From Paenibacillus koleovorans NBRC 103111 (GTDB lineage: Bacteria > Bacillota > Bacilli > Paenibacillales > NBRC-103111), in NCBI RefSeq assembly GCF_004000845.1, contig NZ_BIMA01000043.1, positions 1 through 55,919 on the forward strand: a stretch of DNA of 55,919 bases. The letters are read 5' to 3'. The stretch's first letter is position 1; each line of letters opens with the position of its first letter. Made by a program: the position numbers and the translations under genes. The notes below the pieces were generated by a model. It saw only the letters and a list, made by a program, of their open reading frames with translations, searched no databases and was not told the DNA's origin. Positions 16,407 through 24,171 of this stretch are shown here, piece after piece.

Positions 16407-16427
16407 CGATCCTGCTTCACTCCTCTG

Positions 16428-18749
16428 TCAGTAAGATAAAAAGGCCGTTTTCGGCAAAATCGCCATATTCCGCTTCACATCATAGGAGAACAGCTCCGCG
16501 AAATAAGGAAAAAACCAAAGTCTCTCCGTCGCCGTAATCGTGCCTTGGATATAGGTAGCCTTCCGCATCAAATCCGCACCGGTGTTGATCTCGATCAGCG
16601 CCTGCATCCGCGACATCATCATCCGATCGTTGCTGTGAAGCAAATAAAAGAGGCGTAAATAATCCTTGTAATTCATCGTGATAGCATTGCCCGCGAACTT
16701 CTCGGAGAGTGGCACTTCGTGGCCTTGAACCAGCTCGCCCATATCGCGGTACGCTTGAACGGCGCCTTCCGCCGCAGACCAGAGCAGCATCGCTAATGGA
16801 CCTCCGACCGCGGCTGCCTTGGCCCCCGGGCCGGTGAGCGCCTCAGCCGTTCGAACCGCCATACGAGCGGCGAACATCTCTGAGTAGGCAAATGTTTGGT
16901 TTAGCATGCAGGACGACCCGCCGTACAAGATGTACTCGGCTTCCTGATTGATCAAAGGATGCGACCCCGGTGCCGATAGAGCGATAGCGCTTCGGGTTCC
17001 AGAAGGTGGAGGCTGCTGCTTCCCATAGGTCCGGAAGTTGAATTTATCTAAGGCGTACTCGTTCAAATACAGCTCATCCCGCATACTGCGGGCCGCATCC
17101 GCCAGCTTGGAGCCGATTCCGTCCATAAACCGGAAGGCGCCTGAAAAAGCCTGCTCGCCTTGCTGTACCGCTACCGCGCTTGCCTTATCCGGCTGGGCGG
17201 GGACACGGTTAAATGCCGCGTACTTGTCCGCAAGACCCACTTGACCGGTCGACTCATCGGACTTTTCCAGAAGTGTGTAGATCTCATTCCCTCCAAGAAT
17301 GCCGCCACACTCTCCCACCAGCTTCTTGATCTCGTCGACAATGGCATCCAATCGTCCTGATAATTCCTTTTTACGCACTGAATTTTGATTCGTCTGCTGC
17401 CGCCGCCGAGCCTCCTCCGCTTCTCGCTCTCGAACCGATTGCAAGGCGCGGGCTGCATAGGCTTCGTTGGAGCCGGCAAGCGTTCCATATCTCTCTGGAG
17501 TCCATCGGTGCTCTCCGGCAAAAGGAGTAGTAGCCTGGACCGCTGCGTCGAAGCCGTTCAGTAAACCGGCGACTGCCCCTGCTTCAATTTTATAGCGAGC
17601 ATAGTAAGCGTCCGGCAGCACGAACTGCTCCATAACCCCCGGGTCCATGTAAGCTGCCGACACCCGGCTGCTTCCTTTTTCACGGATTTGTCCGTCGATA
17701 GCTTGCGCTTCCTCCAGCTTGCTCTGCAAGGTTTGCTGCATGCTCATCACGCTCATCGAATCGCGAGAAGTCTCCGCTTGCGTGACTTGGAGCAGAAGGA
17801 TGTACGGAGGGACGAGCCGCAGCAAGCTCTCCCAATCGCCGATTTGGGTTACAATCGTAGTCAAGCTGCTCTCCAATATTTGAATTTCATTTTGAATCTC
17901 CGCAATAAGCGCTGCATTTTGTCTCGCTTGTTTCATCAACTCACCGAGCGTCCCATTCCGTTCCGCTAACGAACGGCTTATTTGCTCGCTTTGCCCTCTA
18001 AGCGTTCGCAGCGTAGTTTCGATATCGGAAAGATCATTTACCCCGATCCGGGAGGCTAAAGAATCGAGTTCAGCCAGGCGGATTGCATAGTAGCTTCTGA
18101 GGATCGCCGTCTTGGATTGGATGTTATGCAGTGCGGTCCATGCTTCGTCCAGCAAGGCTTCGCGCCGTTCGATGAGAGCTTCGATCTCCTCCGCTTGCTT
18201 ATGGAATGCAGACGCACCGGACAGTGCACTCGCCGTGTTCGAGCCCGCTCCGAACTTATCCAGCAGTTGAACGGTCAGCTCGGCAGGCGCCCTATATTTC
18301 ATCTCTTCCAATATTTGCGTTCGGAGGATGGAATGGTTGCCTAACGTGTACAAGGACTGCAGCTTCATTGACTCGACATCGACCTGCGGCTTCACCAGGT
18401 GAAGGAGCCGGGCATCTTCTCGAGAGCCTTGTCGGGTGCCTTGTCGGGTGCCATTCGGTACCGTTTGTATCACGCCATTGCGTTCCATCACGTTCCGAAA
18501 CAGCTGCTCCGCCTCCTCATCGCTCAAGCCGAGCGCATACAAGCCGTATGTCTGCAGCATCGTGTCATAGGCGGACAACGTGGAGCGCAGAGCGGCTTTG
18601 AGCGCCGTTTCCGCCTGTTGATCGGCAAGCCGGATGCGGATGAAATCGATCAGCACCGCATGGAATACGAACAATGGCGCGACGATCAACATCAGAAACA
18701 CCGATGCGGATCCTTGGCGAGACTTCCATAACTTCCGCACCCCCTTCAA
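16428..18749 (-). CDS. Large TadG-like membrane protein (DUF5702-like)
   Basis: A protein of about 773 residues. The N-terminus RQGSASVFLMLIVAPLFVFHA is a TadG-type hydrophobic helix without the +5 glutamate seen in the TadE-like proteins, as is usual for TadG. A long extracellular part follows, with coiled-coil segments (about 200-370) and a C-terminal region of mixed helices. The frame continues about 84 codons upstream, but that stretch looks non-coding and overlaps the preceding gene. I place the start at the TTG at 18749, which has AAGGAGGT upstream. Similar large proteins occur in Tad loci of Clostridia and Paenibacillus. The exact role is unknown. Confidence 0.75.
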   Translation of the reverse strand: MKGVRKLWKSRQGSASVFLMLIVAPLFVFHAVLIDFIRIRLADQQAETALKAALRSTLSAYDTMLQTYGLYALGLSDEEAEQLFRNVMERNGVIQTVPNGTRQGTRQGSREDARLLHLVKPQVDVESMKLQSLYTLGNHSILRTQILEEMKYRAPAELTVQLLDKFGAGSNTASALSGASAFHKQAEEIEALIERREALLDEAWTALHNIQSKTAILRSYYAIRLAELDSLASRIGVNDLSDIETTLRTLRGQSEQISRSLAERNGTLGELMKQARQNAALIAEIQNEIQILESSLTTIVTQIGDWESLLRLVPPYILLLQVTQAETSRDSMSVMSMQQTLQSKLEEAQAIDGQIREKGSSRVSAAYMDPGVMEQFVLPDAYYARYKIEAGAVAGLLNGFDAAVQATTPFAGEHRWTPERYGTLAGSNEAYAARALQSVREREAEEARRRQQTNQNSVRKKELSGRLDAIVDEIKKLVGECGGILGGNEIYTLLEKSDESTGQVGLADKYAAFNRVPAQPDKASAVAVQQGEQAFSGAFRFMDGIGSKLADAARSMRDELYLNEYALDKFNFRTYGKQQPPPSGTRSAIALSAPGSHPLINQEAEYILYGGSSCMLNQTFAYSEMFAARMAVRTAEALTGPGAKAAAVGGPLAMLLWSAAEGAVQAYRDMGELVQGHEVPLSEKFAGNAITMNYKDYLRLFYLLHSNDRMMMSRMQALIEINTGADLMRKATYIQGTITATERLWFFPYFAELFSYDVKRNMAILPKTAFLSY

Positions 18750-18768
18750 CAACAGACCTCCTTCCGAC

Positions 18769-19812
18769 TTAGGAATGAATAATAACCAGAATACCTCGTT
18801 TCTCCAGCTCTTTGCGGAGCGGCTTGGAAGGCCCCAGCTTGCCGTTACGGCTGTCTCGAAAAAAATGCCAGACGACTCCTTTGATCGGCCCCGCCGTCTC
18901 CAGCAGCTCCAAATCTTTGGCGAGCTGCCGTTCGACCGCTTCCGATTTCGAGATGTACCCGAATTTCGCTTCGTGGAACAAGCCATCGGGATCCAGCGCA
19001 TCCAGCTTGCGCAGTTGGCCGGAAGGGGTTTTGATGTCGATTGAAGCGGTATTGCCGAGCAGCGAACGCAAATAGGCAGCCGCTTCTTTCTCCGATGTCA
19101 GCTTGACCTGCCTATCCGTCCACTCTGGCAGCGGATCGGAAACCGGCAGCGCTTGCTTGCGACCCGTCAGCAAATCCTTGAGCCTCCCTGCAAACGTCCT
19201 GGCGAGATCGACCGTTCGGATCAGCTCCACCGGTTCGATTACCCCCGATTTCACAGCTACTGCATGGGATGGCGCAAACCACCCCTCGGAGGCTATCGGC
19301 AGTATGGGCTTTCGCTCGAATATCGCTTCTACTTGACGGCTATACAGTTTGTTCGAATAACTTAGCTCGCCTTTAACACCAGACGGAAGTATCGTCGCTG
19401 CCTTCTGAAGCTTTTTAAGAGGAACACTCCCAGGGAGCCCCGAGTCGCTGAGCGGTAAATGAAGCCTAGTAGCCTCATTCCGCACGAGAAACGAGAACAT
19501 GTCCGAGACGCTGTCGCTGCTCGACCGCCAGTACAGGCTGTCCCTTTGCCCCGGCGGGTAAGCTCCTGTCTCCATGTCCTTGGCGCTGTTGTCCCAAACA
19601 TACGAGGCACGGTCCGCTGTTTGGGAAGCCATCACGTACAGGTCGGTGCGGTTGAACAGCATATAGCTGAAAGCGAGCAAGACAAAGACCGCGAGCAAGA
19701 GTATCGGGAAAGCAAGCGATGCCTCGAGCGTAAAGCTGCCTGCTTGCGAGCGCCAAATCGGCTGCCGCCACGCGTCCCTTCTCACCCTCGGGTGTTTCAA
19801 GCAGACGATCAC
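18769..19812 (-). CDS. TadE-like pseudopilin, long form
   Basis: A 347-residue protein with an N-terminal prepilin-like signal: after basic residues, AGSFTLEASLAFPILLL allows cleavage after G25 with glutamate E30 at +5. The remaining 300 residues are soluble and would be exposed outside the membrane. Its start overlaps the end of the Flp pilin gene by four bases, so the two are translationally coupled. Two TadE-like genes plus a TadG-like one make three minor-pilin candidates in this locus. Confidence 0.83.
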   Translation of the reverse strand: MIVCLKHPRVRRDAWRQPIWRSQAGSFTLEASLAFPILLLAVFVLLAFSYMLFNRTDLYVMASQTADRASYVWDNSAKDMETGAYPPGQRDSLYWRSSSDSVSDMFSFLVRNEATRLHLPLSDSGLPGSVPLKKLQKAATILPSGVKGELSYSNKLYSRQVEAIFERKPILPIASEGWFAPSHAVAVKSGVIEPVELIRTVDLARTFAGRLKDLLTGRKQALPVSDPLPEWTDRQVKLTSEKEAAAYLRSLLGNTASIDIKTPSGQLRKLDALDPDGLFHEAKFGYISKSEAVERQLAKDLELLETAGPIKGVVWHFFRDSRNGKLGPSKPLRKELEKRGILVIIHS

Positions 19813-20042
19813 GAAGCGACTGGTGTCGAGCAGGTGCTCGGATTATGCAAACAATCCTTCGTTCCCGCATCGTTCAGCTCTTCATTCGCCTGCCCGAACA
19901 ACGACTTGATAAAGCTCAAGATCCATTTGCGAAAAGCGACGGCGACAATGACGAGCACCGCAACGATCAATAACAGCTCCAGCGTACCGAGCCCGTCCTC
20001 CTCTCGCCAAACCTTCACCAACATCGATTTGAAAATACGCAT
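19809..20042 (-). CDS. Flp-type (type IVb) pilin
   Basis: A 77-residue protein with the architecture of Flp pilin, the main subunit of the Tad pilus. A short basic leader (MRIFKSMLVKVWREEDG) is followed by LGTLELLLIVAVLVIVAVAF. Cleavage after G17 by the prepilin peptidase puts E22 at +5. The mature form would be about 60 residues, mostly one hydrophobic helix. The C-terminal tail contains two cysteines (KDCLHNPSTC), uncommon in Flp pilins and possibly a disulfide. A GGAGG-type ribosome binding site precedes the ATG. Confidence 0.9.
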   Translation of the reverse strand: MRIFKSMLVKVWREEDGLGTLELLLIVAVLVIVAVAFRKWILSFIKSLFGQANEELNDAGTKDCLHNPSTCSTPVAS

Positions 20043-20070
20043 TCCTTACCTCTCCTCCTTCTTTCGTTTC

Positions 20071-20823
20071 TTAAGGCTGATTCATCAGCAGTACCGCCGG
20101 AGCGGCCACAATGGTCATCACTACGACAAAAATGAGCAGCATCGGAAAAATGAGCTTGGACGAAGCTTCCTCGCCGATCGTACGGGTCAGCGCCTTGCGC
20201 CGCTCCCACATCTCGGAGGAAAGCGCCTTAAGCGCCAGCACGAAGGAATCGCCTCCGCGCTTGTAGTTCATCAAGACGGTCGTCGTGAAGACGGACACCT
20301 CTTGTACCGCACATCGCACGCTAAACCGCTCCATCAGAATAGGAAACGGCTCCCGGTTCCGAAGCCCGGCTGCCAACAGCATCAGCTCTCGTTGCAGAGG
20401 TCCATCGGAAGACCCGCCACCCGCACATCGTAAAATCGCCCCCTGCACAGTTTCTCCTGCCCCGAGCAGCAGCGTCATGCGGCTGAGAAGCTCCGGCAGC
20501 TCGAGCACGATGGTTTGTTTCTTCCGGCGAATATGACGATCCAATTCCCTGAACAGAACAAACGGAATCGCGCCTGTAAACGCCAACCCGACGAGCAGCA
20601 GCATCGGATCCCCAACCGCCCAAAAAAGCGAGACCACCAGCAGCATTCCAGCCATGACGGCGATCAGGGATCGAGCTACGAATAGCTTTGAATGCGCCAG
20701 CTCTTTATTGTCGCCGTACAAGGCTGTCATTTTCGGTTGTAGCAATAATTTGACGCTATGCAGCCGATCTAACAATCGATAACGTTCGACAGCCCCTAGA
20801 GCAAGTGCTAGGATCCCGTTCAT
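20071..20823 (-). CDS. tadC: Tad inner-membrane platform protein TadC
   Basis: A 250-residue protein of the type II secretion F superfamily, second of the pair. Hydrophobic segments lie near residues 48-85 and 222-245, flanking a cytosolic helical domain (PELLSRMTLLLGAGETVQGAI). It and TadB form the membrane platform on which the CpaF ATPase works. The position between tadB and the pilin gene is the standard Tad order. The ATG has an AAGGAG site. Confidence 0.9.
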   Translation of the reverse strand: MNGILALALGAVERYRLLDRLHSVKLLLQPKMTALYGDNKELAHSKLFVARSLIAVMAGMLLVVSLFWAVGDPMLLLVGLAFTGAIPFVLFRELDRHIRRKKQTIVLELPELLSRMTLLLGAGETVQGAILRCAGGGSSDGPLQRELMLLAAGLRNREPFPILMERFSVRCAVQEVSVFTTTVLMNYKRGGDSFVLALKALSSEMWERRKALTRTIGEEASSKLIFPMLLIFVVVMTIVAAPAVLLMNQP

Positions 20824-20845
20824 ACCACGAACACTCCTTATCCCG

Positions 20846-21682
20846 TTAGGCTCGAAAGTGCATCAGCTTCCGGATTAGCAGTAAACATAGTCCGAGAAGG
20901 AATAGCGCTGCCGTCATTACAAGTCTGCCGCCTCCCGAGTAAAGCGGCTCCATATAATCATGCGAGCCCCAGGCGAGGAAAGCTACAATGCCGAACGGAA
21001 CAATGCCGATCGCTCGCGCCTCGAACCGCTTCTGCGCCAGCAGGACGGCGATGTCCTGCTCGATCTCCAGCTTCTCGCCGATCATCTGCGCGGTCCGCCT
21101 CATCACCTCTACTAGATCGCCGCCCGTACGCTTGCAGGTGGAGAACACTTCAGCAAACTGAACGATATCCGGAATGCCCGACCGTTCGCCGAAATCCCGA
21201 ATCGCCGCTTCCAGCGGCTCCCCAAGCTCCACTCTCCGGTTGATAATGTCCAGCTCGCAAATGATCATCGTCCGGTCGTCCGAGTACAGCAGCCGCAAAT
21301 CCGGAATGCATTCGCGAAAGGCGCTCTCCACCGATTTGCCGGCGCCTAGCGCTGTGGAAAGTGCATATAAAGCTTGCTTGAATTGCAGCTTCAGCTTGTC
21401 TCTGCGTTTCGCCGCGAGCTGCTCCTTACGGATCGGAGGCGTCCACAAAGCAGCTAAACTCAGTACGAGCGACATGAAAGCATGGTTATAAAACAGCATG
21501 CCAACACTGAACAAAACGAGGGCCGAAACCGCCAAGCACAGAACCAGCTCGGATTGCGACAATGAATAGGTTCTATAATTCGGGAGCTTTCGCTCGGCTG
21601 AAGGCGGTAAAACTCCCGCGAACACATCAAGCCTGACCCATCGTTTCCTCCACGATTTGGCCGCTGCGGCTATCGTTCTCAA
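20846..21682 (-). CDS. tadB: Tad inner-membrane platform protein TadB
   Basis: A protein of up to 278 residues of the type II secretion F superfamily. Two membrane segments lie near 47-80 and two near 222-270, around a cytosolic domain containing QALYALSTALGAGKSVESAF and the conserved FAEVFSTCKRTGGDLVEVM. The frame overlaps the end of cpaF by 56 bases. The TTG at 21682 has a purine-rich site (GGAGGGGGGAGAGG) upstream and is my preferred start; a GTG nearer the cpaF stop lacks one. Overlap indicates tight coupling with the ATPase it binds. Confidence 0.9.
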   Translation of the reverse strand: MRTIAAAAKSWRKRWVRLDVFAGVLPPSAERKLPNYRTYSLSQSELVLCLAVSALVLFSVGMLFYNHAFMSLVLSLAALWTPPIRKEQLAAKRRDKLKLQFKQALYALSTALGAGKSVESAFRECIPDLRLLYSDDRTMIICELDIINRRVELGEPLEAAIRDFGERSGIPDIVQFAEVFSTCKRTGGDLVEVMRRTAQMIGEKLEIEQDIAVLLAQKRFEARAIGIVPFGIVAFLAWGSHDYMEPLYSGGGRLVMTAALFLLGLCLLLIRKLMHFRA

Positions 21683-22928
21683 GCGCCTCTCCCCCCTCCG
21701 CGATACCGGCTTGAATCAGCTTTTGCCGCCGCTGCATAACTTGACCGGTCGATTGCAGTCTGCCTGCGATCCCGCCATCCTCGTTTTCCCCCTGATTCTC
21801 GAATCGGTAGAGCGGGTTCAATCGATAGTCCCCGTTCTCTAGCCCGGCCATCTCCGTGATCTCGGCTACTTTGCGGCTCCCATCCCGGTAGCGGGACAAA
21901 TGCACCCAAATATCGACTGCGGAAGCGATTTGTTTGCGAACTACCGCAAGAGGCAGCTCCGTTCCGCTTAAAACCATCGATTCCAGTCGGCTGAGCATGT
22001 CGATCACCGAGTTCGCATGGCCCGTACTGAGCGACCCCTCATGCCCAGTATTCATTGCCATCAACATATCGAGCGCCTCCGCCCCGCGCACTTCGCCGAC
22101 AATAATCCGGTTCGGCCTCATGCGGAGAGAGCTACGGATCAGCTCCCGGATGGAAATATGCCCTTTGCCTTCCGTGTTCGCATTGCGAGTCTCCAGCCGG
22201 ACCCAATTCGGAACGGACGTCAGCTGCAGCTCCGCCGAATCCTCGATCGTGATGACTCTTTCGTCGTTCGGGATGTAGCCGCACAAGGCATTGAGAAACG
22301 TTGTTTTGCCGGAGCCGGTGCCGCCGCTGATGAAAATGTTGTACTTCGCGCGCACGAGCTGCCGCAGCAGCTGATCGGCTTCTTCATGGAGCGCGCCCTT
22401 CGCAATTAAATTTTCCATTCGCAGCGGCTCTCCAGGGAATTTGCGGATCGTCACGGTCGGTCCCTTGAGCGCCACAGGCGGCAAGACGACATGCACCCTG
22501 GAGCCGTCGGGCAACCTGGCGTCCACGATCGGATTCGCTTCGTTCACGACCCGATTTACTTTGGCAACTATGCTCTGTATCAAATCCTCCAGCTTTTCCC
22601 GCGACTCGAAGCGCCCTTCGTGTGGCTGAATGCGTCCCGCCTGCTCCACGAAAATTTCGCAATCCGAATTGACCATGATCTCTGTCACCTCGGGATTGTC
22701 CAGCAAAGGCTGCAGCACGTCCATCCCCCGGAACGAATGATAGACGAGTTGGATCATCTCATGCAGCTTCGCGGAAGTCCATTCAAGCCCCTGGTCAACC
22801 GTGCCTTGGAACACTGCTTCTTCGATACGCTCCATTAGCTCCGCGTCGGAGGCGGCATGATTCCATTGCAGATGCTCCCGGATTTGCTCCCTTACCGCCC
22901 GGATAAAAGTTTCATGCGGTTGTGGCAT
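21627..22928 (-). CDS. cpaF: Tad pilus assembly ATPase CpaF/TadA
   Basis: A 433-residue secretion ATPase that drives Flp pilus assembly. Walker A GGTGSGKT is at residues 202-209, the Asp box VITIEDSAELQL near 225-236, Walker B RIIVGEVRG at 274-282 and the His box STGHANS at 301-307. The N-terminal domain contains the family motif EIMVNSDCEIFVE. All catalytic elements are intact. Its start overlaps the end of cpaE by 17 bases. The single ATPase here serves extension; no separate retraction ATPase is seen. Confidence 0.95.
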   Translation of the reverse strand: MPQPHETFIRAVREQIREHLQWNHAASDAELMERIEEAVFQGTVDQGLEWTSAKLHEMIQLVYHSFRGMDVLQPLLDNPEVTEIMVNSDCEIFVEQAGRIQPHEGRFESREKLEDLIQSIVAKVNRVVNEANPIVDARLPDGSRVHVVLPPVALKGPTVTIRKFPGEPLRMENLIAKGALHEEADQLLRQLVRAKYNIFISGGTGSGKTTFLNALCGYIPNDERVITIEDSAELQLTSVPNWVRLETRNANTEGKGHISIRELIRSSLRMRPNRIIVGEVRGAEALDMLMAMNTGHEGSLSTGHANSVIDMLSRLESMVLSGTELPLAVVRKQIASAVDIWVHLSRYRDGSRKVAEITEMAGLENGDYRLNPLYRFENQGENEDGGIAGRLQSTGQVMQRRQKLIQAGIAEGGEALENDSRSGQIVEETMGQA

Positions 22929-24018
22929 GACCTGTTTCCTTTAGCGGCAGCTGCTGCTCCGCAAGCTGAAGCAAAACCTTCTCATAGGCAGGCGCAGGCG
23001 AGTCTTGCTCCCATGGCGACGATTGTTGGAAAGACTGAACATAGGGAAGCTTGGCCGCTACGGAAACCGCGAACGGTCGGGATTCCAGACTAGGCTCCCC
23101 CCTCCAGCGATTCAGTACGAGGCTTAGCTTGGCGCGGATTGGCTCCGGTTCCGTATCGAGCCATCGCGGACACGCGTTCAGGAAGTCGGCGGTTTTGCGG
23201 ATCGACGCGGCATCCTCCGTCACCAAACAGAGCAGCTTGTCGCTGGATGCGATTGCGCCTCTCGCGGCGGAGGCCGAGCTGCTGCCCGTGTCCACTAATA
23301 TCGCCCGGTAGAGGTCCATCTCTCGTAAATGCGCCAGCATGTTCGCGATATCTTCCGCCGTCAGTTGCTCCATTTCCTTCAGAGAGCCGGATCCGCCCAA
23401 CCAGTCCATGGGGTGCCGAGGGTGACGCCGAATGAGCTTTTTGAGTGTCTCTACAGCCTTCGAGGAGCCGTTGCGGCTGAAATACAAGTATTGGCCGAAC
23501 AGTCTCGAATGCTCCGCCCCATCCGTCTGCGGCGAGCTGACCGAATCCAGAAGAACGAGCAGCGTTCGGATGCCATGCCCGTTCAGCAGCCTCGCCATGT
23601 GGTAAGAGGCGGTCGTTTTCCCCGCTCCGCCTGACGCCGACAAAAACGAGACGACCACACTTCCTTGCAAAACACCTCGCCCAGCTTGAAATCGGTTTGG
23701 CCTGTGCAGCTCCGCTTGTTCAACGGCCCCCGCCAGCAACCGCTCAAGCGGCTGATACTTGAATAACCGCCTTGCTTCGGCTACCCGCTCCTCGTCAAGC
23801 ATAAGCCAACCTTCTCCTCCCTCTGTATCGAACCAATCCTTGTGCACCAAGTACAACCTGGCGCTTCGCTCCTTCAGCTCCTGGAGAAAGGAAGCTAGAT
23901 CCGAATACCATCTGACATTCCACTTATCCGCCCAATGCGAGCTGCGAATATAAGCCGCAAGCAGCTGCAAATAGCCAGCATCAGGGTCGGCTATAACGAC
24001 TTCCCACTGATCCTTCAA
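22912..24018 (-). CDS. CpaE/TadZ-like pilus localisation protein
   Basis: A protein of about 368 residues. An N-terminal receiver-like part (WEVVIADPDAGYLQLLAAYI) precedes a MinD/ParA-type ATPase domain with SASGGAGKTT at about 128-137. The signature lysine of deviant Walker A motifs (KGGxGKT) is replaced by serine, while the P-loop lysine and threonine are kept. CpaE/TadZ proteins place the Tad machine in the cell. Two TTG codons stand in tandem; the second (24018) is seven bases from AAAGGAGG and is preferred. It is the first Tad structural gene after the kinase. Confidence 0.85.
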   Translation of the reverse strand: MKDQWEVVIADPDAGYLQLLAAYIRSSHWADKWNVRWYSDLASFLQELKERSARLYLVHKDWFDTEGGEGWLMLDEERVAEARRLFKYQPLERLLAGAVEQAELHRPNRFQAGRGVLQGSVVVSFLSASGGAGKTTASYHMARLLNGHGIRTLLVLLDSVSSPQTDGAEHSRLFGQYLYFSRNGSSKAVETLKKLIRRHPRHPMDWLGGSGSLKEMEQLTAEDIANMLAHLREMDLYRAILVDTGSSSASAARGAIASSDKLLCLVTEDAASIRKTADFLNACPRWLDTEPEPIRAKLSLVLNRWRGEPSLESRPFAVSVAAKLPYVQSFQQSSPWEQDSPAPAYEKVLLQLAEQQLPLKETGHATTA

Positions 24019-24042
24019 CAACCATCCTCCTTTTCAGAACAT

Positions 24043-24118
24043 GAAAAAAAGCAACAAAAAAAGCACGCTCAAACGCTCGTTCCTCGACGGCGTAGGCGGT
24101 GCTTCCGCTGTTGCTTGA
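24043..24118 (-). terminator. Nested hairpin with two U tracts between kinase and cpaE
   Basis: On the minus strand AGCAACA pairs with TGTTGCT (around 24051-24056 and 24109-24114) and AAGCAC with GTGCTT (24061-24066 and 24099-24104). Each 3' arm is followed by a T run. It may end the kinase transcript, or act as an attenuator in the Tad leader, since a good promoter lies just upstream of it. Confidence 0.7.
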
Positions 24119-24132
24119 TCCAATTAACACCT

Positions 24133-24162
24133 AGTATATGGGAAAAGATGATCGTTTGACAA
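24133..24162 (-). promoter_or_regulatory. Candidate sigma-A promoter of the Tad operon
   Basis: On the minus strand TTGTCA (24157-24162), 18 bases, then TATACT (24133-24138), each matching consensus at five of six positions. It reads toward cpaE and starts about 12 bases before the nested hairpin. Confidence 0.55.
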
Positions 24163-24171
24163 GCTCTTTTT

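Noticed and set aside
18750-19001. N-terminal extension of the TadG-like frame by 84 codons
   Set aside because: It overlaps the preceding pseudopilin gene, has no hydrophobic leader and is full of Ser/Arg/Trp typical of a shadow frame.
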